A DNA stretch of 64,000 nt from Micromonospora tarapacensis (GTDB lineage Bacteria > Actinomycetota > Actinomycetes > Mycobacteriales > Micromonosporaceae), in contig NZ_JAHCDI010000004.1 of NCBI RefSeq assembly GCF_019697375.1, forward strand, positions 2,591,324 to 2,655,323, given 5' to 3'. This document shows positions 17,065 to 24,292 of this stretch, in pieces. The first letter of the stretch is position 1. Every line of letters begins with the position of its first letter. The notes below the pieces were generated by a model that saw only the letters and a program-made list of their open reading frames with translations, searched no databases and was not told the origin of the DNA. Made by a program: the position numbers and the translations under genes.

Positions 17065-17095
17065 CAGGGCGGGCATGAGTCATGCCCGCCCTGCG
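17065..17095. terminator. Hairpin terminator after the SARP gene
   Basis: GCAGGGCGGGCATGA, one base, then its exact reverse complement: a 15-bp perfect GC-rich stem. A smaller hairpin (TGACCCCG..CGGGGTCA) lies just before at about 17022-17041. There is no T run, as is usual for actinomycete terminators. Confidence 0.6.
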
Positions 17096-17193
17096 CACCC
17101 GGCCAACTGCTACCTCCGCGCCAGGAAGAAACCCCCGGCAATGAGATTCACACCCCGGCTTTGGAGCCGGCTACCGCACATCGCCCGAACTGC

Positions 17194-17481
17194 TCAGTAC
17201 GGCGGAAGGTAGTTGGTCTTCGTGATCCCGGCGTGCTTGCTCGAACTCACGATGCGTTCCCCCTTCTTGCAGGAGGCGTTGGACGCGATGCTGCCCACGC
17301 CGCGCCAGAAGCCGTAGCGGTAGGTCGCCTTCTTCGTCGTCGTGTTGGTGCAGCGGGCCCAGGCACGGTAATACCCGCTGCCGGACTTGCACACCGCGGC
17401 GTTGCTCTGTGACCTGACTATCTGGCTACAGTTGGACGGCAGCGCCTGGGCCGGGGCCGCCGTGACGGTGATCGTGCCCAC
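17194..17481 (-). CDS. Small secreted Cys-containing protein, unrecognised
   Basis: 95 aa from a GTG at 17481. The N terminus MGTITVTAAPAQALPSNC looks like the end of a signal peptide (cleavage after AQA), but the hydrophobic part is too short. The true start may be further upstream, where the frame is closed by a stop. The mature part has four cysteines (SNCSQIV, AAVCKSGS, WARCTNTT, NASCKKGE) and many Tyr, Ser and Lys residues. It resembles small extracellular actinomycete proteins of unknown role. The 403-bp gap 17482-17884 beyond it shows nothing I can name. Confidence 0.5.
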   Translation of the reverse strand: MGTITVTAAPAQALPSNCSQIVRSQSNAAVCKSGSGYYRAWARCTNTTTKKATYRYGFWRGVGSIASNASCKKGERIVSSSKHAGITKTNYLPPY

Positions 17482-17884
17482 GGTCGTCGCGGCCGCACTA
17501 TCAGTCCCTTTACCGGCCCCTTCGAAGGGCCTACTTGATCAACGATCGTCGCGTTGCGCAGCGTAGGAGACTCACCTCAGTCACACAAGTGAAGCCGGCG
17601 CAGGTGACGGCGCCCACGCCTCAGGGCGGAGTCCGCGCCGATCCGGCGGGCCACCGCCAGCGGGCCCCCGACCAGCACGCATTCGTCTGTCGCGACCATC
17701 GGCACGGAGAACTGCGGGTGATCGGTCCCCCGATTGGATGTTCGACTGGTTCCGGTCATCGGTTGAACGCGGCGCGGCCCGGGTGAGCCCGTCCGTGGCG
17801 GCGGCGGTCTCCGGCAGGGCCGCCGGTGGGCGGCACGGAGGCGTCCAGCGCCAGGAGACATCCGCACCGCATCAGGTGGCCGGC

Positions 17885-18904
17885 TCAGGTCGGCTTGTAG
17901 GCGGTGACCAGCTCCCAGGTGCCCGCAAGCACTGCCACGTGTTGGAAGCCGACCTCGGTGAGCAGTCTGGTGTAGAAGTCCACCTCGCGCAGGCGGCTGA
18001 CGCTGCTGTCGACGCCGATCAGGAAGTAGCTCCAGAAGAACTGCATGGCCAGCCGGTCCGGAGTGCGGAACTCCTCGCAGATCAGCAGCAGTCCGCCCGG
18101 CGGCAACGCCGCGTACGCCTGCTCCACCAACTGCCGGGCCACTGCGTTGGGCCAGTCGTGCAGCACCCGGACGAACGAGAGCGCGTCGTACCCCCGCGGC
18201 AGCGGCTCGGCGAAGAAGTCGCCCCCGACGAAGCCCAACCGGTCCCGGTGACCACGGGTGGCCCCGGTGGTCGCCACCAGCGGCGCCACCGCCGGCAGGT
18301 TGTACACGTCGGCCCGCAGGGCCGGCGCCACGTCGAGGATGTGCGCGGCGAGCGTGCCGTCCCCGCCGCCCACGTCCAGCAGGCGGTGCCGATCCGACCA
18401 GAGGCGGCCCGCGTGCCGACGCACCGCCGCTATCGCCGGCCCCAGCCCGAGGGCCATGCTGCGCTCGAACTCGGCGGTCTGGGCGGCCGTCTTCGGTGGC
18501 CAGGCGAAATCGTCGTCGATACTGACCTCGCCGCGCAGGCCCTCGGCCAGTCGGCCGTGCAACTGCCGCCAGGGATAGCGATCCCGGTCCCGCTCGATGG
18601 CGCCCGGGCCGACGACGGCGTCGACCGCGTCGCGCAGCCCCGGCACGGCCCGGTAGCTGGTCGCGCCGATGTCGTCGGCGGGCTCGTCGCGGATCAGCAG
18701 ACCGAGGCTCTCGATGCAGTCGAGGAACTTGTACAGCCGCAGCGGGAGCACCCCGAACTGGCTGGCCAGCGCGTCGAGACGGGCGGGTCCGGGCTCCAGC
18801 GCGTCGAGCAGTCCCAGGTCGAGCGCCGTTCGCAGCACGTCCATGGCCTTGGGCCCGTTGGCGAGCAGGCTCAGCAACGCCCGAGGCGAGAGGGTCACGC
18901 TCAC
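17885..18904 (-). CDS. SAM methyltransferase (Methyltransf_2 / AcmI-SibL-like group)
   Basis: 339 aa, GTG start at 18904 whose GTGA overlaps the stop of the upstream kynureninase-like gene. An N-terminal winged-helix dimerisation domain (about 10-95: LLSLLANGPKAMDVLRTALD, GLLDALEPG) precedes a methyltransferase core with LLDVGGGDGTLAAHILD (about residue 178), FVGGDFFAEPLP and VRVLHDWPN. The fold is used for O-methylation and for C-methylation of hydroxylated aromatics. In 3-hydroxy-4-methylanthranilate pathways (actinomycin, sibiromycin) a related enzyme methylates 3-hydroxykynurenine. It is the last gene of the tryptophan operon, so an aromatic kynurenine- or anthranilate-type substrate is likely. 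Confidence 0.85.
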   Translation of the reverse strand: MSVTLSPRALLSLLANGPKAMDVLRTALDLGLLDALEPGPARLDALASQFGVLPLRLYKFLDCIESLGLLIRDEPADDIGATSYRAVPGLRDAVDAVVGPGAIERDRDRYPWRQLHGRLAEGLRGEVSIDDDFAWPPKTAAQTAEFERSMALGLGPAIAAVRRHAGRLWSDRHRLLDVGGGDGTLAAHILDVAPALRADVYNLPAVAPLVATTGATRGHRDRLGFVGGDFFAEPLPRGYDALSFVRVLHDWPNAVARQLVEQAYAALPPGGLLLICEEFRTPDRLAMQFFWSYFLIGVDSSVSRLREVDFYTRLLTEVGFQHVAVLAGTWELVTAYKPT

Positions 18905-20061
18905 CGGTGCAGCTCCTTCTCCAGCGCGTCCATGAACGACTCGATCTCGTCGAGGGTGTTGTAGACGTGCGGGCCGACCCGCAGGTAGCCGCGCCAGCTA
19001 CAGATCACGCCGCGGGCGGCCAGCCGCTGCTTGACCCCCTCGCCATCGGGGACGTCCAGGCACACCACCCCGCCGCGGGTCGCGTCGGTGGGGCTGACCA
19101 CCACGATGCCGGCAGTCCCGGCTCGGTCCAGCAGCCGTTGGGTGAGCGCCAGCGAGTGCCGCCGGATGGCGTCGACACCGACTCCGGCCAGCAGGTCCAG
19201 ACCGACCTGTGAGACCAGGCTGGTGAGCGGGTACGGGGTGCCGCCGGCGAATCGGCGCACTCCGGCCGCCCACCCGGTGGACGGCCGGAAGGTCAGCGCC
19301 CGGTCACCGGCCTGCCAGCCGGTGGCCGCCGGGGTCAGCTGTGGCACCAGATCTGGCCGGACGTAGAGGAACGCGGTGCCGACGCCGCACAGCCACTTGT
19401 GGGCCCCGCCGATGACGATGTCGACGCCGAGCGCGGTGACGTCCAGCGGCACCACCCCGACGGTCTGGAAGGCGTCCACCACCACCAACGCGCCGACCTG
19501 GTGGGCGCGGGTCACCAGGCGGGCCAGATCGACGGTGGCGCCGGAGGTGAAGCTGGCGTGCGGCACGCACACCAGCAGCGTGCGCTCGTCCAGCCGCGCC
19601 TCCAGGGCGTGCTGGTCGAGTTGGGGGCCGCCGGTGCCGACCACGTCGAGCTCGGCGCCATGTCGGCCGTACGCCCGGAAGATGAACGGCACCGTCGGGT
19701 ATTCCAGATCCGTCACGACCACCCGGTTGCGGGGCGGGCGGTAGTCGAAGCAGGATGCCACGCGGGCGAGGAAGGTGCTCAGGTTCGCGTCGGTGAGCAC
19801 GCTGCCCGGCGGCGCGCCGAGGAGTGCGGCCACCGAGTCGGCGTACCGGTCGAGGCCGACGTGCCAGTCCTGCCACACGCCGTCGCGCCAGGTGCGCAGC
19901 GTCTCCCAGTAGTCGTGCAGCACCCGTTCGGCACCGCTGGGTACCGCGCCGGTGGAGTTGCTGTTCAGGTAGACGCAGGTCTGCAACAGCGGGAACTCGG
20001 CGCGTAGTGCGGCATGCGTGCCGGCGTCGAGACACCGGGGACGCTGCTCGGGCGGGCTCAC
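18901..20061 (-). CDS. Kynureninase-like PLP enzyme (aminotransferase class V)
   Basis: 386 aa. The start is the GTG at 20061, overlapping the upstream stop by GTGA. A fold-type I PLP enzyme with CVYLNSNSTGAVP near the N terminus, VVVDAFQTVGVVPLDV (PLP-binding Asp) and the lysine in GGAHKWLCG at about residue 221. GTAFLYVRPDL, GWQAGD and RRFAGGTPYPL follow, where kynureninases have an F-G-H and G-T-P pattern. The reaction would cleave kynurenine to anthranilate plus alanine. Conservation with standard KynU is partial, so another beta-eliminase or desulfurase-type activity cannot be excluded. Its position after two TDO genes favours kynurenine. Confidence 0.82.
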   Translation of the reverse strand: MSPPEQRPRCLDAGTHAALRAEFPLLQTCVYLNSNSTGAVPSGAERVLHDYWETLRTWRDGVWQDWHVGLDRYADSVAALLGAPPGSVLTDANLSTFLARVASCFDYRPPRNRVVVTDLEYPTVPFIFRAYGRHGAELDVVGTGGPQLDQHALEARLDERTLLVCVPHASFTSGATVDLARLVTRAHQVGALVVVDAFQTVGVVPLDVTALGVDIVIGGAHKWLCGVGTAFLYVRPDLVPQLTPAATGWQAGDRALTFRPSTGWAAGVRRFAGGTPYPLTSLVSQVGLDLLAGVGVDAIRRHSLALTQRLLDRAGTAGIVVVSPTDATRGGVVCLDVPDGEGVKQRLAARGVICSWRGYLRVGPHVYNTLDEIESFMDALEKELHR

Positions 20062-21389
20062 GCGAGGCGCCCTTCGCTGCGGTCGGCCGCAGCCGGTTCG
20101 GTGGTCACCGTGGTGAAGACCGGCGCGGTGCTGACCTGCGCCAGGTATGGCGTGCCTTCGGTGTAACCGGTGCCGGAACGTGAACCGAGCATCCGGACGG
20201 CCACCCGGTGATGGGCGCGTCGCCACTGTGCCAGGGTGCCGGCGAACGCGGCCATCCGCCGCGCCACGAGGGAGTGGTCCGCACCGGTGAGCCGGCCGTC
20301 GGAGACAGCCGACGAGTACGCCTCGTCGACCGTCGGCTGGCCACCGCGTACCCGGGCCCGCACCTCCGGCACCGACCGGTAGGCCACCGAGTCCAGCCGG
20401 TCCGCTTCCGGGGTCCGACACAGCGACTCCACCAGTTTGTAGGAGCGGGACTGGATCGCGCTGGCCCCCTCGGTGTACTGCCGGAACGTGCGGAACGACA
20501 CCGGCTGCATGGTGGCCAGCAAGGAGAAGAGCGGGGCTGCGGCGCGCAGCAGGTCAGCCGCGTACCCGAGCCGGTCGGCCGCAGCGCCGGGCGCGTCCCC
20601 GGCCAGTACGGCGACCGTCGAGCGAAGTTCGTCGGCGACCCCGGCGAAGAGGCACTCGTAGCCCTGGAGCACCCGCAGGAACAGGTACTCGTCGTGGGTG
20701 ACGTAAACCGGCAGCATGCTCCACCGCAGCGGCGGATCCGCCGGGGAGGCGAGGTCACGGGCGACGGCGTGCAGGCCGGCGGCGGCAGTGGCCGGGGTGT
20801 CCCCGCCGACCGCCTCGGCCAGGCCGAGGCGGGCCAGCGCGGGAGCGGCGGCTCGGACACCCAGTCGGCAGCGCTTGGCGACCACCGCCGGCCCCGGTCG
20901 GTGCTGCGGCAGGAACCCGGTGGTGCGCGCGGCGGCGTCCAGTTCGAAGGCCAGCGTGTCGGCGATCAGGCGGACGAGGAGTCGGTCCCGGTCCCGGCGC
21001 CCGGCCGCGGCCTGCGCCGCCGGGGCCGGATCGTCCACTCCGCGGGGCAGTGGGAGCAGACGCAGGGCCAGGTAGCTGCGGTAGTCGTAGCGACCGTCCC
21101 ACTTGTCGAGTGTGACGTCGAGGAAGTCGGTCAGCAGCCGTGTCGGCGCGTCGTCGCAGGCCGGTGCCCGGCTGGCCACCCTCGCCCGGGCCTCGTCGAG
21201 CAGGGCCAGGAAACTCTTTTCGACGAAGTGTTTACCAACCCGATGAAATTCGTGCAGGACCGCCGAGTAGGGAAAGCTGGTCGGTCCGGCCGTGCCGGAC
21301 ACCCAGTGAGCCAGAGCACGCACGTGCCACCCCTCGGAATTGACGAAACGGACCGCAGTCGGAGGTCCCGGCTTCGCTGCCGAGCGCAT
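20058..21389 (-). CDS. Large tryptophan 2,3-dioxygenase-like heme protein
   Basis: 443 aa, ATG at 21389, two bases after the TDO stop. The C-terminal 220 residues follow the TDO pattern: THDEYLFLRVLQGYECLFAG (about 228), FRTFRQYTEGASAIQSRSYK, then WRRAHHRVAVRMLGSRSGTG near residue 393, which carries the proximal heme histidine. YTEGTPYL ends the motif. The distal histidine of the LFIIQHQ motif is replaced (LFLRVLQG). The first 200 residues are an extension absent from ordinary bacterial TDO. It could be a second TDO, a regulatory partner, or a related heme aromatic oxygenase acting on another substrate. Confidence 0.78.
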   Translation of the reverse strand: MRSAAKPGPPTAVRFVNSEGWHVRALAHWVSGTAGPTSFPYSAVLHEFHRVGKHFVEKSFLALLDEARARVASRAPACDDAPTRLLTDFLDVTLDKWDGRYDYRSYLALRLLPLPRGVDDPAPAAQAAAGRRDRDRLLVRLIADTLAFELDAAARTTGFLPQHRPGPAVVAKRCRLGVRAAAPALARLGLAEAVGGDTPATAAAGLHAVARDLASPADPPLRWSMLPVYVTHDEYLFLRVLQGYECLFAGVADELRSTVAVLAGDAPGAAADRLGYAADLLRAAAPLFSLLATMQPVSFRTFRQYTEGASAIQSRSYKLVESLCRTPEADRLDSVAYRSVPEVRARVRGGQPTVDEAYSSAVSDGRLTGADHSLVARRMAAFAGTLAQWRRAHHRVAVRMLGSRSGTGYTEGTPYLAQVSTAPVFTTVTTEPAAADRSEGRLA

Positions 21390-21391
21390 TT

Positions 21392-22096
21392 TCAGGCTTT
21401 GTCAATGCCGTTTTCTTCGGCGGTGGATTGCGTTCGCGCCTGCCACAGCTCAGGGAAGAATCGGTGTCCGGCGAGTTTGGCCAGCATCGTCGTCGGGCTA
21501 CCCGACGCGTCGGCCGGAGGGTGCCCCCCGACCCGGAGAGCCACCTGGTAGTGGCGGGTCCGCCACAGCGACACCCGTTCGTCCCACTCCACCATCGCCT
21601 CGGCGAGCCGATGCAGCGGATCCGACAGGTCCGCCGGGCACAGGTCCGCCGCCGGGACACCCCGGTCCGCAAGCTGCCTGTCGAACGCGCGGCCGAGTTG
21701 CCGGCTGGCCGACTGGACGTGCCGCCAACCCGGCGACTCGGCGCCGGAACCGTTGCCGAAGGCCGGCTGCATCGCTTGGAAGTCCACTGGGGACAGATAT
21801 CGGAACATCTCGAGCTGATCGGTGATCAGCCGGACCGCGAGCGTCGCCCGGACCAGCAGCGCCTCGGCGGGCGGCAGCTCACCGGCATCCAGCCGGGCGG
21901 TCGCCTCGGCCAGTTCCGCCGCCGCCAGCTTCAGCCACAACTCGGCGGACTGATGCACCACCTGGAAGAGCAACTCGTCGCGATGGATCACCTCGCCCGA
22001 CGATCGTTGCAGACCCAGCAATGTATCCGTCCGCATATAACGCGCGTAGTCCGTGGCGCCGGGACCCGGCAGGACAGGCGAGTGGTTATGTTTCAC
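21392..22096 (-). CDS. kynA: Tryptophan 2,3-dioxygenase
   Basis: 234 aa from the GTG at 22096, chosen because GGAGGG lies 7 bp upstream; an in-frame ATG at 22156 has no good ribosome site. TDO signatures: DELLFQVVHQSAELWLKLA with the distal His near residue 47, RYLSPVDFQAMQPAFGNGSG, and WRTRHYQVALRVGG with the proximal heme His near residue 181, ending in FFPELWQART. It opens the indole ring of tryptophan to N-formylkynurenine. First gene of a four-gene operon (2-bp gap to the next gene). No kynurenine formamidase or kynurenine monooxygenase is adjacent. Confidence 0.9.
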   Translation of the reverse strand: MKHNHSPVLPGPGATDYARYMRTDTLLGLQRSSGEVIHRDELLFQVVHQSAELWLKLAAAELAEATARLDAGELPPAEALLVRATLAVRLITDQLEMFRYLSPVDFQAMQPAFGNGSGAESPGWRHVQSASRQLGRAFDRQLADRGVPAADLCPADLSDPLHRLAEAMVEWDERVSLWRTRHYQVALRVGGHPPADASGSPTTMLAKLAGHRFFPELWQARTQSTAEENGIDKA

Positions 22097-22195
22097 GGAT
22101 CGACCCTCCGGTCGGCGCGGGCACACCGGCATCAGCAATGCGTTGGCGGCAATCATCCAACGACAGACAGCAATGCGCTACCCCTTGGTCGCAGT

Positions 22196-22209
22196 AAGTT
22201 TCGAAACTT
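22196..22209. promoter_or_regulatory. Palindrome upstream of the tryptophan operon
   Basis: AAGTTTCGAAACTT is a perfect 14-bp AT-rich palindrome in a GC-rich region, about 100 bp upstream of the tryptophan dioxygenase start. It stands out from the surrounding composition and is a plausible operator for the operon. The regulator is unknown. Confidence 0.45.
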
Positions 22210-22348
22210 CCCGTGAGCCCGAGATTGCCATCACCGCACCTGCCCCGGCAGGCCCGCGAAACGGGATCGGGCACTCGCGCCGCTCAGGCGCTGCGCCGAC
22301 TGGTCGCCCAGTTCCGGGTGGCCCATCGGGCGTCGTGCCCATTCGGCG

Positions 22349-22374
22349 ACGACCCCGGCCATGGCCGGGGTCGT
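22349..22374. terminator. Palindromic hairpin downstream of the quinone oxidoreductase gene
   Basis: ACGACCCCGGCCA followed at once by its reverse complement TGGCCGGGGTCGT, a 26-bp perfect palindrome, 23 bp past the stop of the minus-strand oxidoreductase gene. It probably ends that transcript. It also separates it from the tryptophan operon promoter region. Confidence 0.5.
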
Positions 22375-22396
22375 GGTCGTGGTGGCGGTCGGCAGG

Positions 22397-23380
22397 TCAG
22401 ATGGTGATCACCACTTTCGCCCGCGCGTGTTCACCTTCGAGGTACCGGATCGCTTGCGGCACCTCGTGGAGCGGATAGGTCCGGTCGATGACCGGGACGA
22501 GGCGGCCGGCCTCGGCGTGGGCGCGGAGCGTGTCGAGGTGTTGCCGGCTGGGTGCCGTGGCGAGTGCGACGATGCGGTGCCCGACGACGGGTGCCAGCAG
22601 TCGCCCGCGTGCGATGAGCCAGATCGGGCCGACGAGACTGCCGCCGCGGTACACGCCGCCGCCGGAGAGCACCAGCGTCCCGGTTGGGGTCAGCGCCCGC
22701 CGGAGCGCGGTGAGTGAGCGGTTGCCGACCAGGTCGAACACGACGTCGTGGCGGCGGGCGTGGTGGGTGAAGTCGTCGCGGGTGTAGTCGACGACGTGGT
22801 CGGCGCCGAGGGAGCGGACCAGGTCGACGTTACGGGTGCTGCACACGCCGGTCACGGTCGCGCCGAGCGCCTTCGCCAACTGGACGGCCAGGGTGCCGAC
22901 GCCGCCGGAGGCCCCGTTGACGAGGACGTGGTGGCCGGGCTCGACCTGCCCGACGTCGCACAGCCCCATGAGCGCGGTGACGCCGGCCAGCGGCAGGGCG
23001 GCCGCCTGTTGCGGCGTCAGGTTCGCCGGCTTCGGCGCGACCAGAGTCTCGGGCACGCACACGTACTCGGCGAACGCCCCGTTGGCATCGCCGAGGTCGC
23101 CGAAGACGGCGTCGCCCGGGCGTACCTGTCGAACGTGGCTGCCCACAGCCTCGACCCGGCCGGCGAAATCCCGGCCACGGACCCGCGCCCGGGGCCCTGA
23201 CCGGCCCATCGCCAACCGTGCCAGCCATGGATCGCCACGCATGGCATGCCAGTCGTACGCGTTGAGCGCGGCGGCCTCGACCCGCACGAGCACCTCGTCG
23301 GCGGCCGGCACCGGCGCGTCGATCTCCGCGAGCGTGAGTGTTTCCGGCGGGCCGTACCGGTCCTGGACGATCGCCTTCAT
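22397..23380 (-). CDS. NADP-dependent quinone oxidoreductase-like MDR protein
   Basis: 327 aa from the ATG at 23380. Zinc-free medium-chain reductase: N-terminal GroES-like domain (MKAIVQDRYGPPETLTL, GRDFAGRVEAVG, FAEYVCVPE) and a Rossmann fold with VLVNGASGGVGTLAVQLAKALG near residue 152. The ending VVITI is typical. It would reduce quinones or enones with NADPH. It is divergent from a TetR regulator, and two perfect operator palindromes lie between the two genes, so its expression is almost certainly controlled by that repressor. Confidence 0.88.
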   Translation of the reverse strand: MKAIVQDRYGPPETLTLAEIDAPVPAADEVLVRVEAAALNAYDWHAMRGDPWLARLAMGRSGPRARVRGRDFAGRVEAVGSHVRQVRPGDAVFGDLGDANGAFAEYVCVPETLVAPKPANLTPQQAAALPLAGVTALMGLCDVGQVEPGHHVLVNGASGGVGTLAVQLAKALGATVTGVCSTRNVDLVRSLGADHVVDYTRDDFTHHARRHDVVFDLVGNRSLTALRRALTPTGTLVLSGGGVYRGGSLVGPIWLIARGRLLAPVVGHRIVALATAPSRQHLDTLRAHAEAGRLVPVIDRTYPLHEVPQAIRYLEGEHARAKVVITI

Positions 23381-23392
23381 TTTCCCTCCCCT

Positions 23393-23409
23393 GGTGTACG
23401 CCGTACACC
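23393..23409. promoter_or_regulatory. TetR operator, copy 1
   Basis: GGTGTACGCCGTACACC is a 17-bp perfect palindrome, 13 bp upstream of the oxidoreductase start codon. It is the core of the second copy 34 bp away (centre to centre). Confidence 0.82.
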
Positions 23410-23425
23410 TCCTGGGAAACACCGT

Positions 23426-23444
23426 AGGTGTACGCCGTACACCT
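23426..23444. promoter_or_regulatory. TetR operator, copy 2
   Basis: AGGTGTACGCCGTACACCT is a 19-bp perfect palindrome, 47 bp upstream of the TetR gene. With copy 1 it forms a duplicated operator in the divergent promoter region, as expected for an autoregulated TetR repressor that also controls the oxidoreductase. Confidence 0.84.
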
Positions 23445-23490
23445 GTCAAGACGGTTATGGTTCTACCGCCGCCGGAAGACGAGGATCGAG

Positions 23491-24204
23491 ATGGCTGAGC
23501 AGGCCGAGACGCTGCGCCGCGCGCCGCTGAGCAGGGACCGGATCCTGCACGCCGCCGTCGCGCTCGCCGACGAGGCCGGGATCGACTCCCTCAGCATGCG
23601 CAATCTCGCCCAGGATCTGGGCGTCGTGCCGATGGCCCTCTACAAGCACATAGCCAACAAGGACGAACTGCTCGACGGCATGATCGACGTGGTCGTCGGC
23701 GAGATCGACCCGCCCGTGCCCGACGCCGACTGGAAGCACGCGGTCCGTCGGCGCATCCTCTCGGCGCGACAGTTGCTGCAACGCCACCCCTGGGCACCGC
23801 TCGCGATCGAGTCGCGGAACATGGCGACGCCGGCCGTCCTCGCCTACCTCGACTCGATGATCGGGACGCTGCGGGCCGGCGGATTCTCCGCCGACCTCGC
23901 CCACCACGTGATGCACGCGATGGGAAGCCGGATCCTGGGCTTCAGCCAGGAACTGTTCGACGCCTCCCGCCGCGCCGGCCGGTCCGGCACGACCAAACCC
24001 ACCCCGCCGGCGGCCCTACCACCGGAGATCGCCACCAGGTTCCCGCACCTCGCGGAGATCGCCGAAGCGGCGTCCCACGACGACGCGTCGGTCGTGGGAC
24101 CGGGTTGCGACGACCAGTTCGAGTTCGAGTTCGCGCTGGACCTGCTGCTGGACGGCATCGAACGGCTGCAACAGCAAGGCTGGACCTCGGCACACCGCCG
24201 CTGA
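23491..24204 (+). CDS. TetR-family repressor (TetR_C_1 type)
   Basis: 237 aa from the ATG at 23491. The N-terminal HTH is SRDRILHAAVALADEAGIDSLSMRNLAQDLGVVPMALYKHIANKDELLDGM in outline (residues 14-65), including the ALY.H..NKDELLD helix-turn signature of the TetR/MarR-like C_1 group. A helical ligand-binding domain follows. It faces the MDR oxidoreductase with two perfect operators between, and probably responds to a xenobiotic or quinone. Confidence 0.88.
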   Translation: MAEQAETLRRAPLSRDRILHAAVALADEAGIDSLSMRNLAQDLGVVPMALYKHIANKDELLDGMIDVVVGEIDPPVPDADWKHAVRRRILSARQLLQRHPWAPLAIESRNMATPAVLAYLDSMIGTLRAGGFSADLAHHVMHAMGSRILGFSQELFDASRRAGRSGTTKPTPPAALPPEIATRFPHLAEIAEAASHDDASVVGPGCDDQFEFEFALDLLLDGIERLQQQGWTSAHRR

Positions 24205-24292
24205 GCTCGCGGGCTACCGGTCCGCGCAGACCGTCCCGCTCTTCGGCGACCAGGTCTCGCCGATCTCGTCCAGCGCACGACGATCAACAGAC

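Noticed and set aside
17885..22096. Reading the operon as an actinomycin or sibiromycin-type cluster
   Set aside because: There is no NRPS, no kynurenine 3-monooxygenase and no formamidase in the window; only the TDO/kynureninase/methyltransferase set is shared.
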